Source of the DNA: Oscillospiraceae bacterium
GTDB taxonomy: Bacteria; Bacillota; Clostridia; Oscillospirales; Ruminococcaceae
Length of the DNA: 64,000 nucleotides
Direction of reading: 5' to 3'
Assembly: GCA_022835495.1 (NCBI GenBank)
Contig: BQOK01000001.1
Location: forward strand, 1,922,001 to 1,986,000
Positions 16,879 through 26,520 of the stretch are shown here, one piece after another (the first letter of the stretch is position 1; each line of letters starts with the position of its first letter). Made by a program: the position numbers and the translations under genes. The notes under the pieces are model-generated. The model saw only the letters and a program-made list of their open reading frames with translations. It ran no database searches and was not told the origin of the DNA.

Positions 16879-18834
16879 ATGCGGCAGGGCGCTGAGTTTT
16901 TGCCCGTTACGCGGCAGGAGATGCTGGCCCGCGGCTGGGAGCAGCTGGACTTTGTGCTGGTTACCGGCGACGCCTATGTGGATCATCCCAGCTTCGGCCC
17001 GGCCATCATCGGCCGTGTGCTGGAGGCAGAGGGGTATAAAGTGGGGGTGATCAGCCAGCCCGATTTTACCACCTGCGAGAGCTTTAAAGCGCTGGGCAGG
17101 CCCCGCTTCGGCTTTTTTATTGGCGGCGGCAACGTGGACAGCATGGTGGCCCACTACTCGGTGGCAAAGGTGCGCCGCGCAGTGGATGAATATACCCCGG
17201 GCGGCGTGGCCGGCAAACGGCCGGACCGCAGCGCCACCGTGTATACCCGGCTGGCAAAACAGGCATACCCGGATCTGCCGGTGATCCTGGGCGGGCTGGA
17301 AGCTTCGCTGCGGCGGTTCGCCCATTACGACTATTGGCTGGACACGGTGCTGCCCAGCATTGCCGAGGATTCGGGCGCGGACCTGATCAGCTTTGGAATG
17401 AGCGAGCACCAGACTGCCGAGATTGCCCGCCGCCTTGCCGCGGGGGAAAGGGCGGAGAGCATCCGGGACGTGGCGGGCACCTGCTATATGACCGATTTTT
17501 CCTGCCTGCCCGCAAAGTATGTGGAGTGCGCGGGCTTTGCCAAAGTGAGCGCCGATAAAACAGCCTACGCCAGGGCCTGCCGCATCCAGATGGATGAGCA
17601 GGACCCGGTGACCGGCCAGATTGTGGTGCAAAAGCAGAAAACAGGGTATCTTGTGCAGAACCCGCCCGCAAAACCCCTGACCCGCAGGGAGCTGGACGCG
17701 GTGGCGGCCCTGCCCTTTACCCGCCGTTACCACCCCAGCTACGAGGCCCTGGGCGGGGTGCCCGCCATTGAGGAGGTGGAGTTTTCCATCATCCACAACC
17801 GGGGCTGCTATGGGGGCTGCAATTTTTGCGCCATCACCCTGCACCAGGGGCGGCGCGTGACCAGCCGCAGTGTGGACAGCGTGGTGCAGGAGGGCGAGCT
17901 GCTCACAAAACAGCCGGGCTTTAAGGGCTACATCCACGATGTGGGCGGCCCCACGGCCAATTTTCGGCTGCCCAGCTGCGGGCGGCAGATGACCAAGGGC
18001 ATATGCCAGGGCGGTAAAAAGTGCCTTGCCCCCAGCCCCTGCCCCCACCTGATTGTGGACCACAAGGAATACCTGGCCATGCTGCGCCGCCTGCGGGCGC
18101 TGCCCGGGGTGAAAAAAGTGTTCATCCGCAGCGGCATCCGCTACGATTACCTGATCTGGGATAAGGACGAGACCTTTTTCAGGGAACTGGTGGAGCATCA
18201 TGTTTCGGGGCAGCTGAAGGTGGCCCCCGAACACTGCGCGCCCAATACCCTGAAATACATGGGTAAGCCGCCGGTGGAGGTGTTCAACAAATTTTCCAAG
18301 CGCTTTTACGAGCTCACAAAACAGGCGGGCAAAAAACAGTATCTGGTGCCCTACCTGATGAGCAGCCACCCCGGCAGCACCCTGAAGGACGCGGTCATTT
18401 TGGCGGAATACCTGTACCGGCACAACATCCGGCCCGAGCAGGTGCAGGATTTTTACCCCACGCCGGGCACCGTGTCCACCTGCATGTTTTATACCGGTCT
18501 CGACCCTTATACCCTGGAACCGGTATTTGTGGAAAAAACGGCCGAGGGCAAGGCGCTGCAGCGGGCGCTGCTGCAATATTATGAGCCGAGAAACACCGAA
18601 AAGGTGGTCAAAGCCCTGCACATGACCCACAGGGAAGACCTGATCCCGCTGCTTGCGCCGGGGTATAAACCCAGGGCCGCGGCCGGGCCGGGCAGGGGCC
18701 AGCGCGCTTCGGAACAGGCCGGAAAGGTGCGCCCTGCGGTGCAGGGGCGCTTTGCCCCCAAAGCAAAAACCAATAAAGGAACAGGAAAATGGCAAAACGA
18801 AAAAGGCGGCGGCACACCAAAGCGCAGGCGCTGA
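16879..18834 (+). CDS. YgiQ family radical SAM protein
   Basis: 651 residues. The N-terminal YgiQ domain (FLPVTRQEM, then VTGDAYVDHPSFG) is followed by a radical SAM core with CYGGCNFC (about 310-317) binding the 4Fe-4S cluster. The C-terminal 60 residues are Lys/Arg/Gly-rich and low complexity, a possible nucleic-acid tail. The ATG at 16879 follows GGAGGGAAAGGGG; earlier in-frame starts at 16804 and 16855 overlap spoIIIE and are less likely. The reaction is unknown for the family. Confidence 0.9.
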   Translation: MRQGAEFLPVTRQEMLARGWEQLDFVLVTGDAYVDHPSFGPAIIGRVLEAEGYKVGVISQPDFTTCESFKALGRPRFGFFIGGGNVDSMVAHYSVAKVRRAVDEYTPGGVAGKRPDRSATVYTRLAKQAYPDLPVILGGLEASLRRFAHYDYWLDTVLPSIAEDSGADLISFGMSEHQTAEIARRLAAGERAESIRDVAGTCYMTDFSCLPAKYVECAGFAKVSADKTAYARACRIQMDEQDPVTGQIVVQKQKTGYLVQNPPAKPLTRRELDAVAALPFTRRYHPSYEALGGVPAIEEVEFSIIHNRGCYGGCNFCAITLHQGRRVTSRSVDSVVQEGELLTKQPGFKGYIHDVGGPTANFRLPSCGRQMTKGICQGGKKCLAPSPCPHLIVDHKEYLAMLRRLRALPGVKKVFIRSGIRYDYLIWDKDETFFRELVEHHVSGQLKVAPEHCAPNTLKYMGKPPVEVFNKFSKRFYELTKQAGKKQYLVPYLMSSHPGSTLKDAVILAEYLYRHNIRPEQVQDFYPTPGTVSTCMFYTGLDPYTLEPVFVEKTAEGKALQRALLQYYEPRNTEKVVKALHMTHREDLIPLLAPGYKPRAAAGPGRGQRASEQAGKVRPAVQGRFAPKAKTNKGTGKWQNEKGGGTPKRRR

Positions 18835-19799
18835 CGCCCGGCCAGTGGGTGATTTTTGCCCTGACGGGGCTGGCGCTTGTGCTGGGGCTGGCGGTGAGCC
18901 TGGCGGAGGGGGAGGGCCTGCCCAGCTGGGAGTCGATCTTCAGCAGGGTCGGCCTGGAGGCGCAGCCCCTGCCCGCGGAGGGGCTGGCCGCGGCGGCAAA
19001 CGCCGTGCATTTTATTGACGTGGGGCAGGGGGACGCCACCCTGCTTCAATCCGGCGGCGAGTATTGCCTGGTGGACGCGGGCGAGCCGGACAGCGAAGAC
19101 GCCCTGCTTGCCTATCTGCGGGGCATGGGCGTTTCGAGGCTCAAGCTGCTGGTGATGAGCCACCCGCATGCGGATCACATCGGCAGCATGGCGGCGGTGC
19201 TGCAAGAGTTTCCGGTGGACGAGGTGCTGCTGCCGGATTTTGACAAGGCGCCCTACCCCACCACAGCCACCTTTGAACGGGTGATGCAGCTCATTCTGGA
19301 CAAAGGAATCCCGGCTGTTACCGCAGCCCCGGGCCAGCGCTTTGCCCTGGGAAACGGCGCGGTGCAGGTGCTGGATGCGGGCGTGGAAACCGAGAACTAC
19401 AATGACCTGTCGCAGGTATTGCACTTTGAGGCGGGCGGCCTTTCGGTGCTGCTGACCGGCGACGGGGAGAAGGCGGTGGAAAAGGCCGCGCTGGGCGCAG
19501 GCGGCCTGCCGCATGTGCAGGTGTTCAAGGCGGCGCACCATGGGTCCAACACCTCCAACACCGAGGACTTTTTGTGGGCGGTGCGCCCGCGCTACGTGGT
19601 GGTGAGCTGCGGGGCAAACAACAGTTACGGCCACCCCCACAAGGAGCCCGTGGCGCGTTTTGCCGCCCTGGGCGCGCAGGTGCTGCGCACCGACGAAAAC
19701 GGCAGCGTGGTGTTGGCCGAAGAAGAAAACGGCCTGCGACTTTATACGGCCCGCACCCCGGAAGGCGGCGGCACGGGCGGCGAACAGGAGGCGGCTTGA
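18789..19799 (+). CDS. Secreted/anchored ComEC-like metallo-beta-lactamase-fold hydrolase
   Basis: 336 residues. Basic N-terminus, one membrane segment (about 18-40), then an MBL domain beginning HFIDVGQGDATLLQ with metal motif HPHADHIG (His125-His130), LLTGDGEK and AAHHGSNTSNT. This matches the stand-alone homologues of the ComEC C-terminal domain. It starts inside the end of the ygiQ gene and is followed by DUF3006 with a TGATG overlap. A nuclease or phosphodiesterase role outside the membrane is inferred from the ComEC relationship. Confidence 0.88.
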   Translation: MAKRKRRRHTKAQALTPGQWVIFALTGLALVLGLAVSLAEGEGLPSWESIFSRVGLEAQPLPAEGLAAAANAVHFIDVGQGDATLLQSGGEYCLVDAGEPDSEDALLAYLRGMGVSRLKLLVMSHPHADHIGSMAAVLQEFPVDEVLLPDFDKAPYPTTATFERVMQLILDKGIPAVTAAPGQRFALGNGAVQVLDAGVETENYNDLSQVLHFEAGGLSVLLTGDGEKAVEKAALGAGGLPHVQVFKAAHHGSNTSNTEDFLWAVRPRYVVVSCGANNSYGHPHKEPVARFAALGAQVLRTDENGSVVLAEEENGLRLYTARTPEGGGTGGEQEAA

Positions 19800-20020
19800 T
19801 GCGGTATATTCTGGACCGGTTTGAAGAGGACGCCGCGGTGGTGGAGGCGGGCGGCGAATGGCTGCGCCTGCCCCGGGCCGCACTTCCGCCGTGCGCCCGG
19901 GAGGGCGATGTGCTGCTGCGCGCCGAAGAGGGCTGGCAGGTGGACGAAGCGGCGAGCCAAAACCGCCGCGAAGCGCTGCGGGCGCGGTTTGCAGAAATTG
20001 GGAGAAAAACCGGGAAATAG
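19799..20020 (+). CDS. DUF3006 family protein
   Basis: 73 residues beginning MRYILDRFEEDAAVVE, the DUF3006 signature; this family is commonly encoded directly after ComEC-like MBL proteins. ATG overlaps the preceding stop. Small soluble protein of unknown role; likely a partner of the hydrolase. Confidence 0.8.
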   Translation: MRYILDRFEEDAAVVEAGGEWLRLPRAALPPCAREGDVLLRAEEGWQVDEAASQNRREALRARFAEIGRKTGK

Positions 20021-20050
20021 CGGGCTGCCGATCTGCCCTGAATACTGAAA

Positions 20051-20084
20051 AACCCGGAAGCTGGTTTCAGCTTCCGGGTTTTTT
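20051..20084. terminator. Bidirectional intrinsic terminator
   Basis: AACCCGGAAGCTG (20051-20063) and CAGCTTCCGGGTT (20068-20080) with T-tract on the plus strand and AAAAA before it, so it serves both the MBL operon and the convergent pyk. Confidence 0.92.
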
Positions 20085-20112
20085 GCTTGTGATGGGCCTG
20101 TTTTATGCGCGT

Positions 20113-21855
20113 TTACTGCGCCATGCTCTGCACGATGCCGCGCTCGCAGTCCACCGAGACCATGGTGCCGTCCTTCATGATGCGGGTGGCGCCGGCAGCG
20201 CCCACGATTACGGCCTTGCCCAGCGCCAGGCCCACAATGGCCGCGTGGCTGTTGAGGCCCGATTCCTCCACAATGATGGCGCTGGCCTCCTTCATGGCGT
20301 CCAGCATGCGGTTGTTGGTGTAGGGGACCACCAGCACGTCGCCCCGCTGGAACTTGGTATTCACCTCATCGTTGTTGCGGCACACGCACACGCGGCCCTT
20401 GGCGTTCTGGCCGCCCACGCCCACACCGGTGAGCAGCGAGTCGCCCACCAGGTGCACCTTGATCATGTTGGTGGTGCCCGAAACCCCCACCGGCACGCCG
20501 GCGGTCACCACCACCAGGTCGCCGCTCTGCACAAGGCCGGCTTCTTCGGCGGCCTTGACCGACAGGTCGATCAATTCGTCGGTGTCGTGGGCATAGGGCA
20601 TCATGAGCGGGGTAACACCCCACGAGAGCGCCAGATGCCGCTGCACCGCCTCTTCCATCACGCAGGCAATGATGGGGGTAGCGGGCCGCACCTTGCTCAA
20701 AAGGCGCGCGGTTTCGCCGCTTTTGCTCACGGTGACTACCGCATCGGCCTTGATGTCGGCCGCGGTGGTGGCTGCGGCATGGGCGGTGGCGGCGGCAATG
20801 CTCATGCGGGTGTCGGCCGGGGCCTTGCGCAGGTGGCCGAAATAGCTGGAATCATTCTCGGTGCGCTCGGCGATGGCGGCCATGGTGCGCACCGCCTCCA
20901 CCGGGTACTTGCCGGCAGCGGTTTCGCCGCTGAGCATGATGGCGCTGGTACCGTCGTAAATGGCGTTGGCCACGTCGGTGATTTCGGCACGGGTGGGGCG
21001 GGGGTTCTCCATCATGCTCTCCAGCATCTGGGTGGCCGTGATGACCGGCTTGCCGCTGGAAAAACTGTGGAAGATAATGTTCTTCTGGATCATGGGGATC
21101 TCGGTAAAGTCGATCTCCACGCCCATGTCGCCCCGGGCGATCATGACCGCGTCGGCGGCGGCCAGGATCTCGTCGATGTTATCCACGCCCTCGCGGTTTT
21201 CGATCTTGGCGATGATGCGCATTTTGGAGTCGCCCGCGTTCAGCAGGCGGCGGATCTCCTGGATGTCCTGGGCGCTGCGGGTGAAGCTGGCAGCCACAAA
21301 ATCGAACCCCTGCTCGATGCCGAACAGGATGTCGTCTTTATCGCGCTGGCTCATGTAGGGCATCGAAAGGCGCACGCCCGGCACGTTTACGCCCTTGTTG
21401 TTGCTGATGGGGCCGCCGTTGTCCACCCGGCACTGGATGTCTGTGTCGGAAAGAGAGGTCACGGTCATGCTGATCAGGCCGTCGGCCAGCAGAACAGTGC
21501 TGCCCACGGCAAGGTCGCCCGGCAGGTCCTTGTAGGTGATGGAGCACACTTCGGCGCTGCCCTCCACCTCGCGGGTGGTGAGGGTGAAGGTCTGGCCTGT
21601 TTTGAGATGTGCTTTGCCGCCGGCAAACTGCTTTAAGCGGATCTCGGGGCCCTTGGTATCCAGCAAAGCGGCCACCGGCACGCCCAGCTCAGTGCGGATT
21701 TTTTTCAGGGCGTCCAGCCGGCGGCGGTGTTCGTCGTAGTTGCCATGGGAAAAGTTGAAGCGGGCCACGTTCATGCCGCTCAGAATCATATCGCGCAGCA
21801 CTTCTTCCCGGTCGGTGGAAGGACCAAGGGTGCAAACGATTTTTGTTTTACGCAT
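20113..21855 (-). CDS. pyk: Pyruvate kinase with C-terminal PEP-utiliser domain
   Basis: 580 residues. The catalytic core (1-470) starts MRKTKIVCTLGPSTD and has NVARFNFSHG, DTKGPEIR, the active-site IMIARGDMGVEI and a HAAATTAADI region. The extra 100-residue C-terminal phosphohistidine-like domain (VGVGGQNAKG onward, with VVEESGLNSHAAIVG) is typical of Bacillus-type enzymes. It makes ATP and pyruvate from phosphoenolpyruvate. Start at 21855 with AGGAGG upstream; the longer frame to 21990 has no ribosome site. Confidence 0.95.
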   Translation of the reverse strand: MRKTKIVCTLGPSTDREEVLRDMILSGMNVARFNFSHGNYDEHRRRLDALKKIRTELGVPVAALLDTKGPEIRLKQFAGGKAHLKTGQTFTLTTREVEGSAEVCSITYKDLPGDLAVGSTVLLADGLISMTVTSLSDTDIQCRVDNGGPISNNKGVNVPGVRLSMPYMSQRDKDDILFGIEQGFDFVAASFTRSAQDIQEIRRLLNAGDSKMRIIAKIENREGVDNIDEILAAADAVMIARGDMGVEIDFTEIPMIQKNIIFHSFSSGKPVITATQMLESMMENPRPTRAEITDVANAIYDGTSAIMLSGETAAGKYPVEAVRTMAAIAERTENDSSYFGHLRKAPADTRMSIAAATAHAAATTAADIKADAVVTVSKSGETARLLSKVRPATPIIACVMEEAVQRHLALSWGVTPLMMPYAHDTDELIDLSVKAAEEAGLVQSGDLVVVTAGVPVGVSGTTNMIKVHLVGDSLLTGVGVGGQNAKGRVCVCRNNDEVNTKFQRGDVLVVPYTNNRMLDAMKEASAIIVEESGLNSHAAIVGLALGKAVIVGAAGATRIMKDGTMVSVDCERGIVQSMAQ

Positions 21856-22005
21856 AAGTTGCCTCCTGTTAAAAATACTCAAATCTCTCTGCCCTCCATT
21901 ATACATGATTGCCGGCGCGGCGAAAAGCGGCTTTTCCGTTTTTGAGCAAAAGTTTCCGCCCCTGTGCAAATGGAGCGGGCGGCGGCACAAAATATCCGGT
22001 ACCCC

Positions 22006-22034
22006 TTAACTTATGGCACAAAATACAGTATAAT
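22006..22034 (+). promoter_or_regulatory. Promoter of deoB
   Basis: TTAACT (22006-22011) and TATAAT (22029-22034), 17-base spacing. Confidence 0.7.
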
Positions 22035-22078
22035 AGACACAATCGCAGGGCGAATACCGGAAAGGGAGGCAATGCATT

Positions 22079-23254
22079 TTGAAAAAACGCGTTTTTTTGA
22101 TCGTTTTAGATAGCTTTGGCGTGGGGTATGAACCGGACGCCGACCGCTTTGGCGACGTGGGGGCCAATACCCTGGCGTCGATTGCGGCCGATGAGCACTT
22201 TGTGACGCCCAACCTGAAAAAGCTGGGCTTGTTCAATCTGGATGGGGTGGACTGCGGCGAGCCGGAACCCGAGGTGGCGGGGAGCTATGCCCGCCTGCGG
22301 GAGGCCAGCAACGGCAAAGACACCACCATCGGCCACTGGGAGATCGCCGGGGTGGAGAGCGAGCGCGCCCTGCCCACCTACCCGCACGGGTTTCCGCCCG
22401 AGCTGATCGCTGAGTACGAGAAGCGCACCGGCCGCAGGGTGCTGTGCAACAAGCCCTACTCCGGCACCGAGGTGCTGCGGGATTACGGTGAAGAGCAGAT
22501 GCGCACCGGGGGGCTGATCGTTTACACCTCGGCCGACAGTGTATTTCAGGTGGCGGCCCACGAAGAGGTGGTGCCGGTGGAGGAACTGTACCGCTGCTGC
22601 CAGATTGCCCGCGATATGCTGGTGGGCGAGCACGGGGTGGGGCGGGTGATCGCCCGGCCGTTTTTGGGGGCCGGCCCGCAGGACTTTAAGCGGACCGCGA
22701 ACCGCCACGATTACTCGCTGAAGCCCCCCGCAAAGACCATGCTGGACTATTTGAAAGAGGCCGGCAAAGATGTGATCGGCGTGGGCAAAATTTATGATAT
22801 CTTTGACGGCGAGGGCATTACCGAAAAGCTGCGTACCAAAAACAACGCCGAGGGCATTCAGGTGATGCTGGAACTGGCCGACCGGGAGTTCGAGGGGCTT
22901 GCCTTTATCAATTTGGTGGATTTTGACATGGTCTACGGCCACCGCCGCAACATCCCCGGCTACGCCGCGGCCGCGGCCGAGTTTGACCTGGGGCTTGGAA
23001 CGCTGCTGGAAAAGCTGCGCCCGGGCGACCTGGTCATGATCACCGGCGACCACGGCTGCGACCCTGGCTACACCAAGACCACCGACCATACCCGCGAGTA
23101 TGTGCCCCTGCTGATGGCGGGCCCAGGGGTGAAAGAGAACAACGGCCTGGGCACTGTGCTGGGGTTTGGCGCTATTGCCCGCACCATCTGCTCGTATTTT
23201 GAAATTCCGGCCAAACTGGACGGGCAGGATCTGGCAGGTAAAATTTTGGAATGA
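22079..23254 (+). CDS. deoB: Phosphopentomutase
   Basis: 391 residues, alkaline-phosphatase superfamily. It interconverts ribose/deoxyribose 1- and 5-phosphates in nucleoside catabolism. Metal ligands are seen in VLDSFGVGYEPDA, in GKDTTIGHWE (nucleophile Thr) and in MITGDHGCDP with TDHTREYVP. TTG 22079 is the start: GGGAGG lies nine bases upstream and the nearby ATG at 22072 is out of frame. Confidence 0.95.
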   Translation: MKKRVFLIVLDSFGVGYEPDADRFGDVGANTLASIAADEHFVTPNLKKLGLFNLDGVDCGEPEPEVAGSYARLREASNGKDTTIGHWEIAGVESERALPTYPHGFPPELIAEYEKRTGRRVLCNKPYSGTEVLRDYGEEQMRTGGLIVYTSADSVFQVAAHEEVVPVEELYRCCQIARDMLVGEHGVGRVIARPFLGAGPQDFKRTANRHDYSLKPPAKTMLDYLKEAGKDVIGVGKIYDIFDGEGITEKLRTKNNAEGIQVMLELADREFEGLAFINLVDFDMVYGHRRNIPGYAAAAAEFDLGLGTLLEKLRPGDLVMITGDHGCDPGYTKTTDHTREYVPLLMAGPGVKENNGLGTVLGFGAIARTICSYFEIPAKLDGQDLAGKILE

Positions 23255-23407
23255 GCGCAGGTTTTGAAATAATCCGGGCAGGCGGTTCGTTTACAGCTTG
23301 TATCGGGTTTTGCAGGGGTACGCCGGCTGCCCCGCTGGGGGCGAAGAATACGGCCGCCAGGATACGCTTTTTATTGTAAAGCGACAAAAAGAAGGTCGTG
23401 TGCCGGA

Positions 23408-24217
23408 ATGGGGAAATTGCATATGCCGCTGAAGATCATCATTGTGTGGGTGCTGGCGGTCTTTTTTCTGGGGGACAGCATCCTGCGCAGCCTGCGCTCG
23501 AATTTTAATTTCGGCCTGCTGCTGGTCTACCTGATCACGGGCGGGCTGTGGGTCTACGGCTTGTTTTACAGGCCCATCGACGCCTTTTGTGCGGCGGGGG
23601 CGGGCCGTGTGCTGAAGATCCTGTTTTTCTGCGGAATAGGGGTATTGGCCGCGCTGGTGGCCTTTGTGGTGGCCAGCGGGTATGCCCAGCAGCCCACGGG
23701 GGGCGAACGCGCGATTATTGTTCTGGGGGCGGGCCTTCGGAAGGATACGCCCTCGGATCTGCTGCGCCGCCGGCTGGACGCCGCATTCGACGCCTGGAGC
23801 CGGGACCGGCAGGCGCTGGTGGTGGTGACCGGGGGGCAGGGCAGAGGCGAAACCATTCCCGAAGGGGTGGCCATGGCGCGCTACTTACAGCAAAAGGGCG
23901 TGCCGGAGAGCCAGATCCTGGTGGAACAAAAAAGCACCTCCACCGAGGAAAACCTGCTTTTTGCCCGTGAGCTGCTGGCTGCGCGGGGCGTGGACGCGGG
24001 CCAGCCGGTGGCGGTGGTGAGCAATGCGTTCCACTGTTACCGCGCCCGCGGCTATGCCCGGCTGGTGGGCTTTGAAGAGGTGCGAAGCGTGCCCGCCTCG
24101 ATCGGGGCGAATTCCGTTTTGCCCTGTTATCTGCGCGAGGCGTTCGCCGTGCTGTATTACTGGGTGTTCAAGAGCAGCCGAGCAGGCTGGATGGCGCGCT
24201 TTGTTGGCACGCTTTGA
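23408..24217 (+). CDS. YdcF family (DUF218) membrane protein
   Basis: 269 residues. Three membrane segments (about 8-25, 35-52, 70-92) precede the YdcF domain: ERAIIVLGAGLRKDTPSD, VVVTGGQGRGETIPEG, STSTEENLLFAREL and VVSNAFHCYRA. DUF218 proteins such as SanA act in envelope functions; a nucleotide-like fold is known for YdcF. An internal ATG at 23423 is an alternative start. No terminator separates it from deoB. Confidence 0.85.
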   Translation: MGKLHMPLKIIIVWVLAVFFLGDSILRSLRSNFNFGLLLVYLITGGLWVYGLFYRPIDAFCAAGAGRVLKILFFCGIGVLAALVAFVVASGYAQQPTGGERAIIVLGAGLRKDTPSDLLRRRLDAAFDAWSRDRQALVVVTGGQGRGETIPEGVAMARYLQQKGVPESQILVEQKSTSTEENLLFARELLAARGVDAGQPVAVVSNAFHCYRARGYARLVGFEEVRSVPASIGANSVLPCYLREAFAVLYYWVFKSSRAGWMARFVGTL

Positions 24218-24286
24218 AAAAGCGGGGGCACGGCAGCCCAAAGCGCTTTTATTGCAGAAGGATAAAACACATAGAGAGGTGAAACA

Positions 24287-25087
24287 ATGGCGCCAATCAT
24301 CCGCGTGGAGCATTTGCGCAAGGTATACCGGGTGGGCAAGGAAAAGGTAATCGCGCTGAACGATATCAACCTTGCCATTGAGCCGGGGGAGATCTGCTGT
24401 ATTGTGGGCCCCTCGGGCAGCGGCAAATCCACCCTGTTAAACCAGCTGGCAGGCCTTGAAAAGCCCACCAAGGGCGAGGTATACATTGGCAAGCACGCCA
24501 TCAGTTCCATGACCGAAAACGAGCTGGCAAAATTCCGGCAGGAGCACCTGGGTTTCATTTTCCAGAGCTATAACCTGCTGCCCAGCATGACAGCCGCCGA
24601 AAATGTGGCCCTGCCCCTGATGTTTAAGGGGGTGCCCCGCAAAAAGCGGCTGGCCATGGCAAAAGACGAGCTCAAAAGGATGGGGCTTGGCAAACGCGCC
24701 AACCACAAGCCCACCGAGATGAGCGGCGGCCAGCAGCAGCGCGTGGGCATCGCCCGCGCCTTTGTGGCAAAGCCCAAGGTGATTTTTGCCGACGAGCCCA
24801 CCGGAAACCTGGACTCTTCCACCACCCGCCAGGTGCTGTACCGCATGCTGAACATGGCAAAGGACAACGGCATCACCTTTGTGATGGTGACCCACGAGCG
24901 GGATCTTTCCGGCTGCGCCGACCGGGTGATCACCATCAAGGACGGCAGGGTGGAGAGCGACCATTTGGTGAATGAACAGGAGAAGGCGGCCAACCAGGCC
25001 GCGCTGTTCAAGGACATTCTGGAGACCCAGCAGGAAGCCCCGCCGGAACCCGAAACAAGCGTTCCGGCGAACAGTATCAAGGATTGA
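24287..25087 (+). CDS. ABC transporter ATP-binding protein, MacB/LolD family
   Basis: 266 residues. Walker A GPSGSGKST (about 45), signature MSGGQQQR, Walker B VIFADEPTGNLDSS typical of the LolD/MacB branch, then VMVTHERD. The extra C-terminal 45 residues are polar. AGAGGTGAAAC precedes the ATG. First gene of a three-gene unit with a secreted partner and an FtsX-type permease. Confidence 0.92.
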   Translation: MAPIIRVEHLRKVYRVGKEKVIALNDINLAIEPGEICCIVGPSGSGKSTLLNQLAGLEKPTKGEVYIGKHAISSMTENELAKFRQEHLGFIFQSYNLLPSMTAAENVALPLMFKGVPRKKRLAMAKDELKRMGLGKRANHKPTEMSGGQQQRVGIARAFVAKPKVIFADEPTGNLDSSTTRQVLYRMLNMAKDNGITFVMVTHERDLSGCADRVITIKDGRVESDHLVNEQEKAANQAALFKDILETQQEAPPEPETSVPANSIKD

Positions 25088-25101
25088 GGAGAGAAGCATT
25101 C

Positions 25102-26520
25102 ATGAAAAAAGTGTCGAAATTCATTAGCGTGGCCCTGGTGCTGGCGCTTGCCCTGAGCCTGTTTGCCGGGCTGAACGTGTTCGCTGAAGAGGGCAGCGGC
25201 GACCCGGCTGTAAAAACTTCTGCGACAGATGGGGGAAACCCGGCGGATGCCTCCACCCCCACGGAGCCCCCCGCCGCCTACATTGCCTCCTACACGGTGA
25301 GCGGGTACGACGGCGGGCATTATGGCCGCGGTGAGCACGCCGACATCACCGTGGTGGTAGTGGACGATCGCGCGGCAACAACCACCGGGGATAAAACAAT
25401 TACTGCACGCATCAATACCCCGGCTTTCTCGCAGAACACTGTAAAGGATATAGCGCCTGACAGCGATAAAAAATATACTTTTCTTTTTCGCAACGTGGAA
25501 TTTTTGGGCGGAAGCACCACGTTTTCGTTCGAGATGATCTACGGTGATGGCAGCCCCATGGTCACCCTGAGCCAGAACCTCTCCATGTGCGACGACACCG
25601 CGCCGGCCGAGCCGACCCCCAGCCCGACCCCGGCGCCCACGGCCGAGCCGGATCTGCCCAAGGTGATGGTGAAGGACTTTTCGTTCGGCGGCACCAGCGT
25701 GGAGGCTGGCAAGGAATTCAACCTGGACCTGACCCTGTTTACCACCAGCGGCAACACCAACCTGGAAGACGTGATGGTGGGGCTGAACTTCGGCGAGGCC
25801 AAGAACGTGTCGCTGGCCAGCGGCAGCATGAATACATACGTTGGCACCCTGGCGCCCGGCGCTACTAAGCACATCACCTACAAGATCATCACCGACGCCA
25901 CCATTGAGCCGGGCGCCATCGGCATTACCGTGCAGCTCACCTCGAAAAACGGCGAGCCCAACTCTTCGCCCATCTCCATCCCCGTGACCCAGCCGGACCG
26001 CTTTGAGATCACCGGCATTGAGGCCCCGGAGACCATTATGCTGGGCGAAGAGGGCTATCTCTCGGTCACCTTTGTGAACAAGGGCAAGAGCCCGGTGAAC
26101 AACCTCTCGGCCGAGATCCAGGGCACAAACCTTGCAAACCCCGGCCAGAGCCAGTTTTTGGGCAACATTGCCGCGGGAACCGAAAACTCGGTGGATTTTA
26201 ACGTGATGGCCTCGGCCGAGGGCACGATCAACGGCAAGGTGCTGCTGAGCTACGAGGACGCCAAGGGCGAAATCGTGACCCTGGAAAAAGAGTTTTCCTG
26301 CACGGTGCAGGCCATGCCCGAGATGGACCCCGGTATGATGGATCCGGGCATGATGGATCCCACCATGGGGGGAGAAGTGAAAAACGGCATGCCCTGGTGG
26401 GGCTGGCTGCTGATCGCGCTGGGCGTGGCGGCGGTGGCCGCGGCAGTTGTGCTGGTGGTGCTGAAAAAGAAAAAGGCCAAAAAGCTGGCGGAGCTGGAGG
26501 ACGACGATGAAGATATCTGA
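25102..26520 (+). CDS. Secreted, membrane-anchored CARDB-like adaptor of the ABC system
   Basis: 472 residues. Signal peptide 1-29 (VALVLALALSLFAGLNVFA). A Thr/Pro/Ala-rich linker near 165-185 is followed by two beta-rich Ig-like/CARDB repeats (about 190-300 and 305-410), a Met/Pro/Asp-rich spacer with repeated PGMMD, and a membrane segment WWGWLLIALGVAAVAAAVVLV followed by KKKKAKK and an acidic tail. ATG 25102 follows GAGGAGAG. Flanked by the ATPase and the permease, so it is probably the extracellular part of the same complex, analogous in place to the periplasmic partner of MacB. Ligand unknown. Confidence 0.75.
   Translation: MKKVSKFISVALVLALALSLFAGLNVFAEEGSGDPAVKTSATDGGNPADASTPTEPPAAYIASYTVSGYDGGHYGRGEHADITVVVVDDRAATTTGDKTITARINTPAFSQNTVKDIAPDSDKKYTFLFRNVEFLGGSTTFSFEMIYGDGSPMVTLSQNLSMCDDTAPAEPTPSPTPAPTAEPDLPKVMVKDFSFGGTSVEAGKEFNLDLTLFTTSGNTNLEDVMVGLNFGEAKNVSLASGSMNTYVGTLAPGATKHITYKIITDATIEPGAIGITVQLTSKNGEPNSSPISIPVTQPDRFEITGIEAPETIMLGEEGYLSVTFVNKGKSPVNNLSAEIQGTNLANPGQSQFLGNIAAGTENSVDFNVMASAEGTINGKVLLSYEDAKGEIVTLEKEFSCTVQAMPEMDPGMMDPGMMDPTMGGEVKNGMPWWGWLLIALGVAAVAAAVVLVVLKKKKAKKLAELEDDDEDI

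Noticed and set aside
16759..18795. 678-codon open frame antisense to the YgiQ gene
   Set aside because: GC-rich third-position shadow of the sense gene; no recognisable domain, no ribosome site.
19858..21636. 592-codon open frame antisense to pyruvate kinase
   Set aside because: His/Gly/Ala-rich shadow typical of antisense reading; pyk on the other strand has all catalytic motifs.
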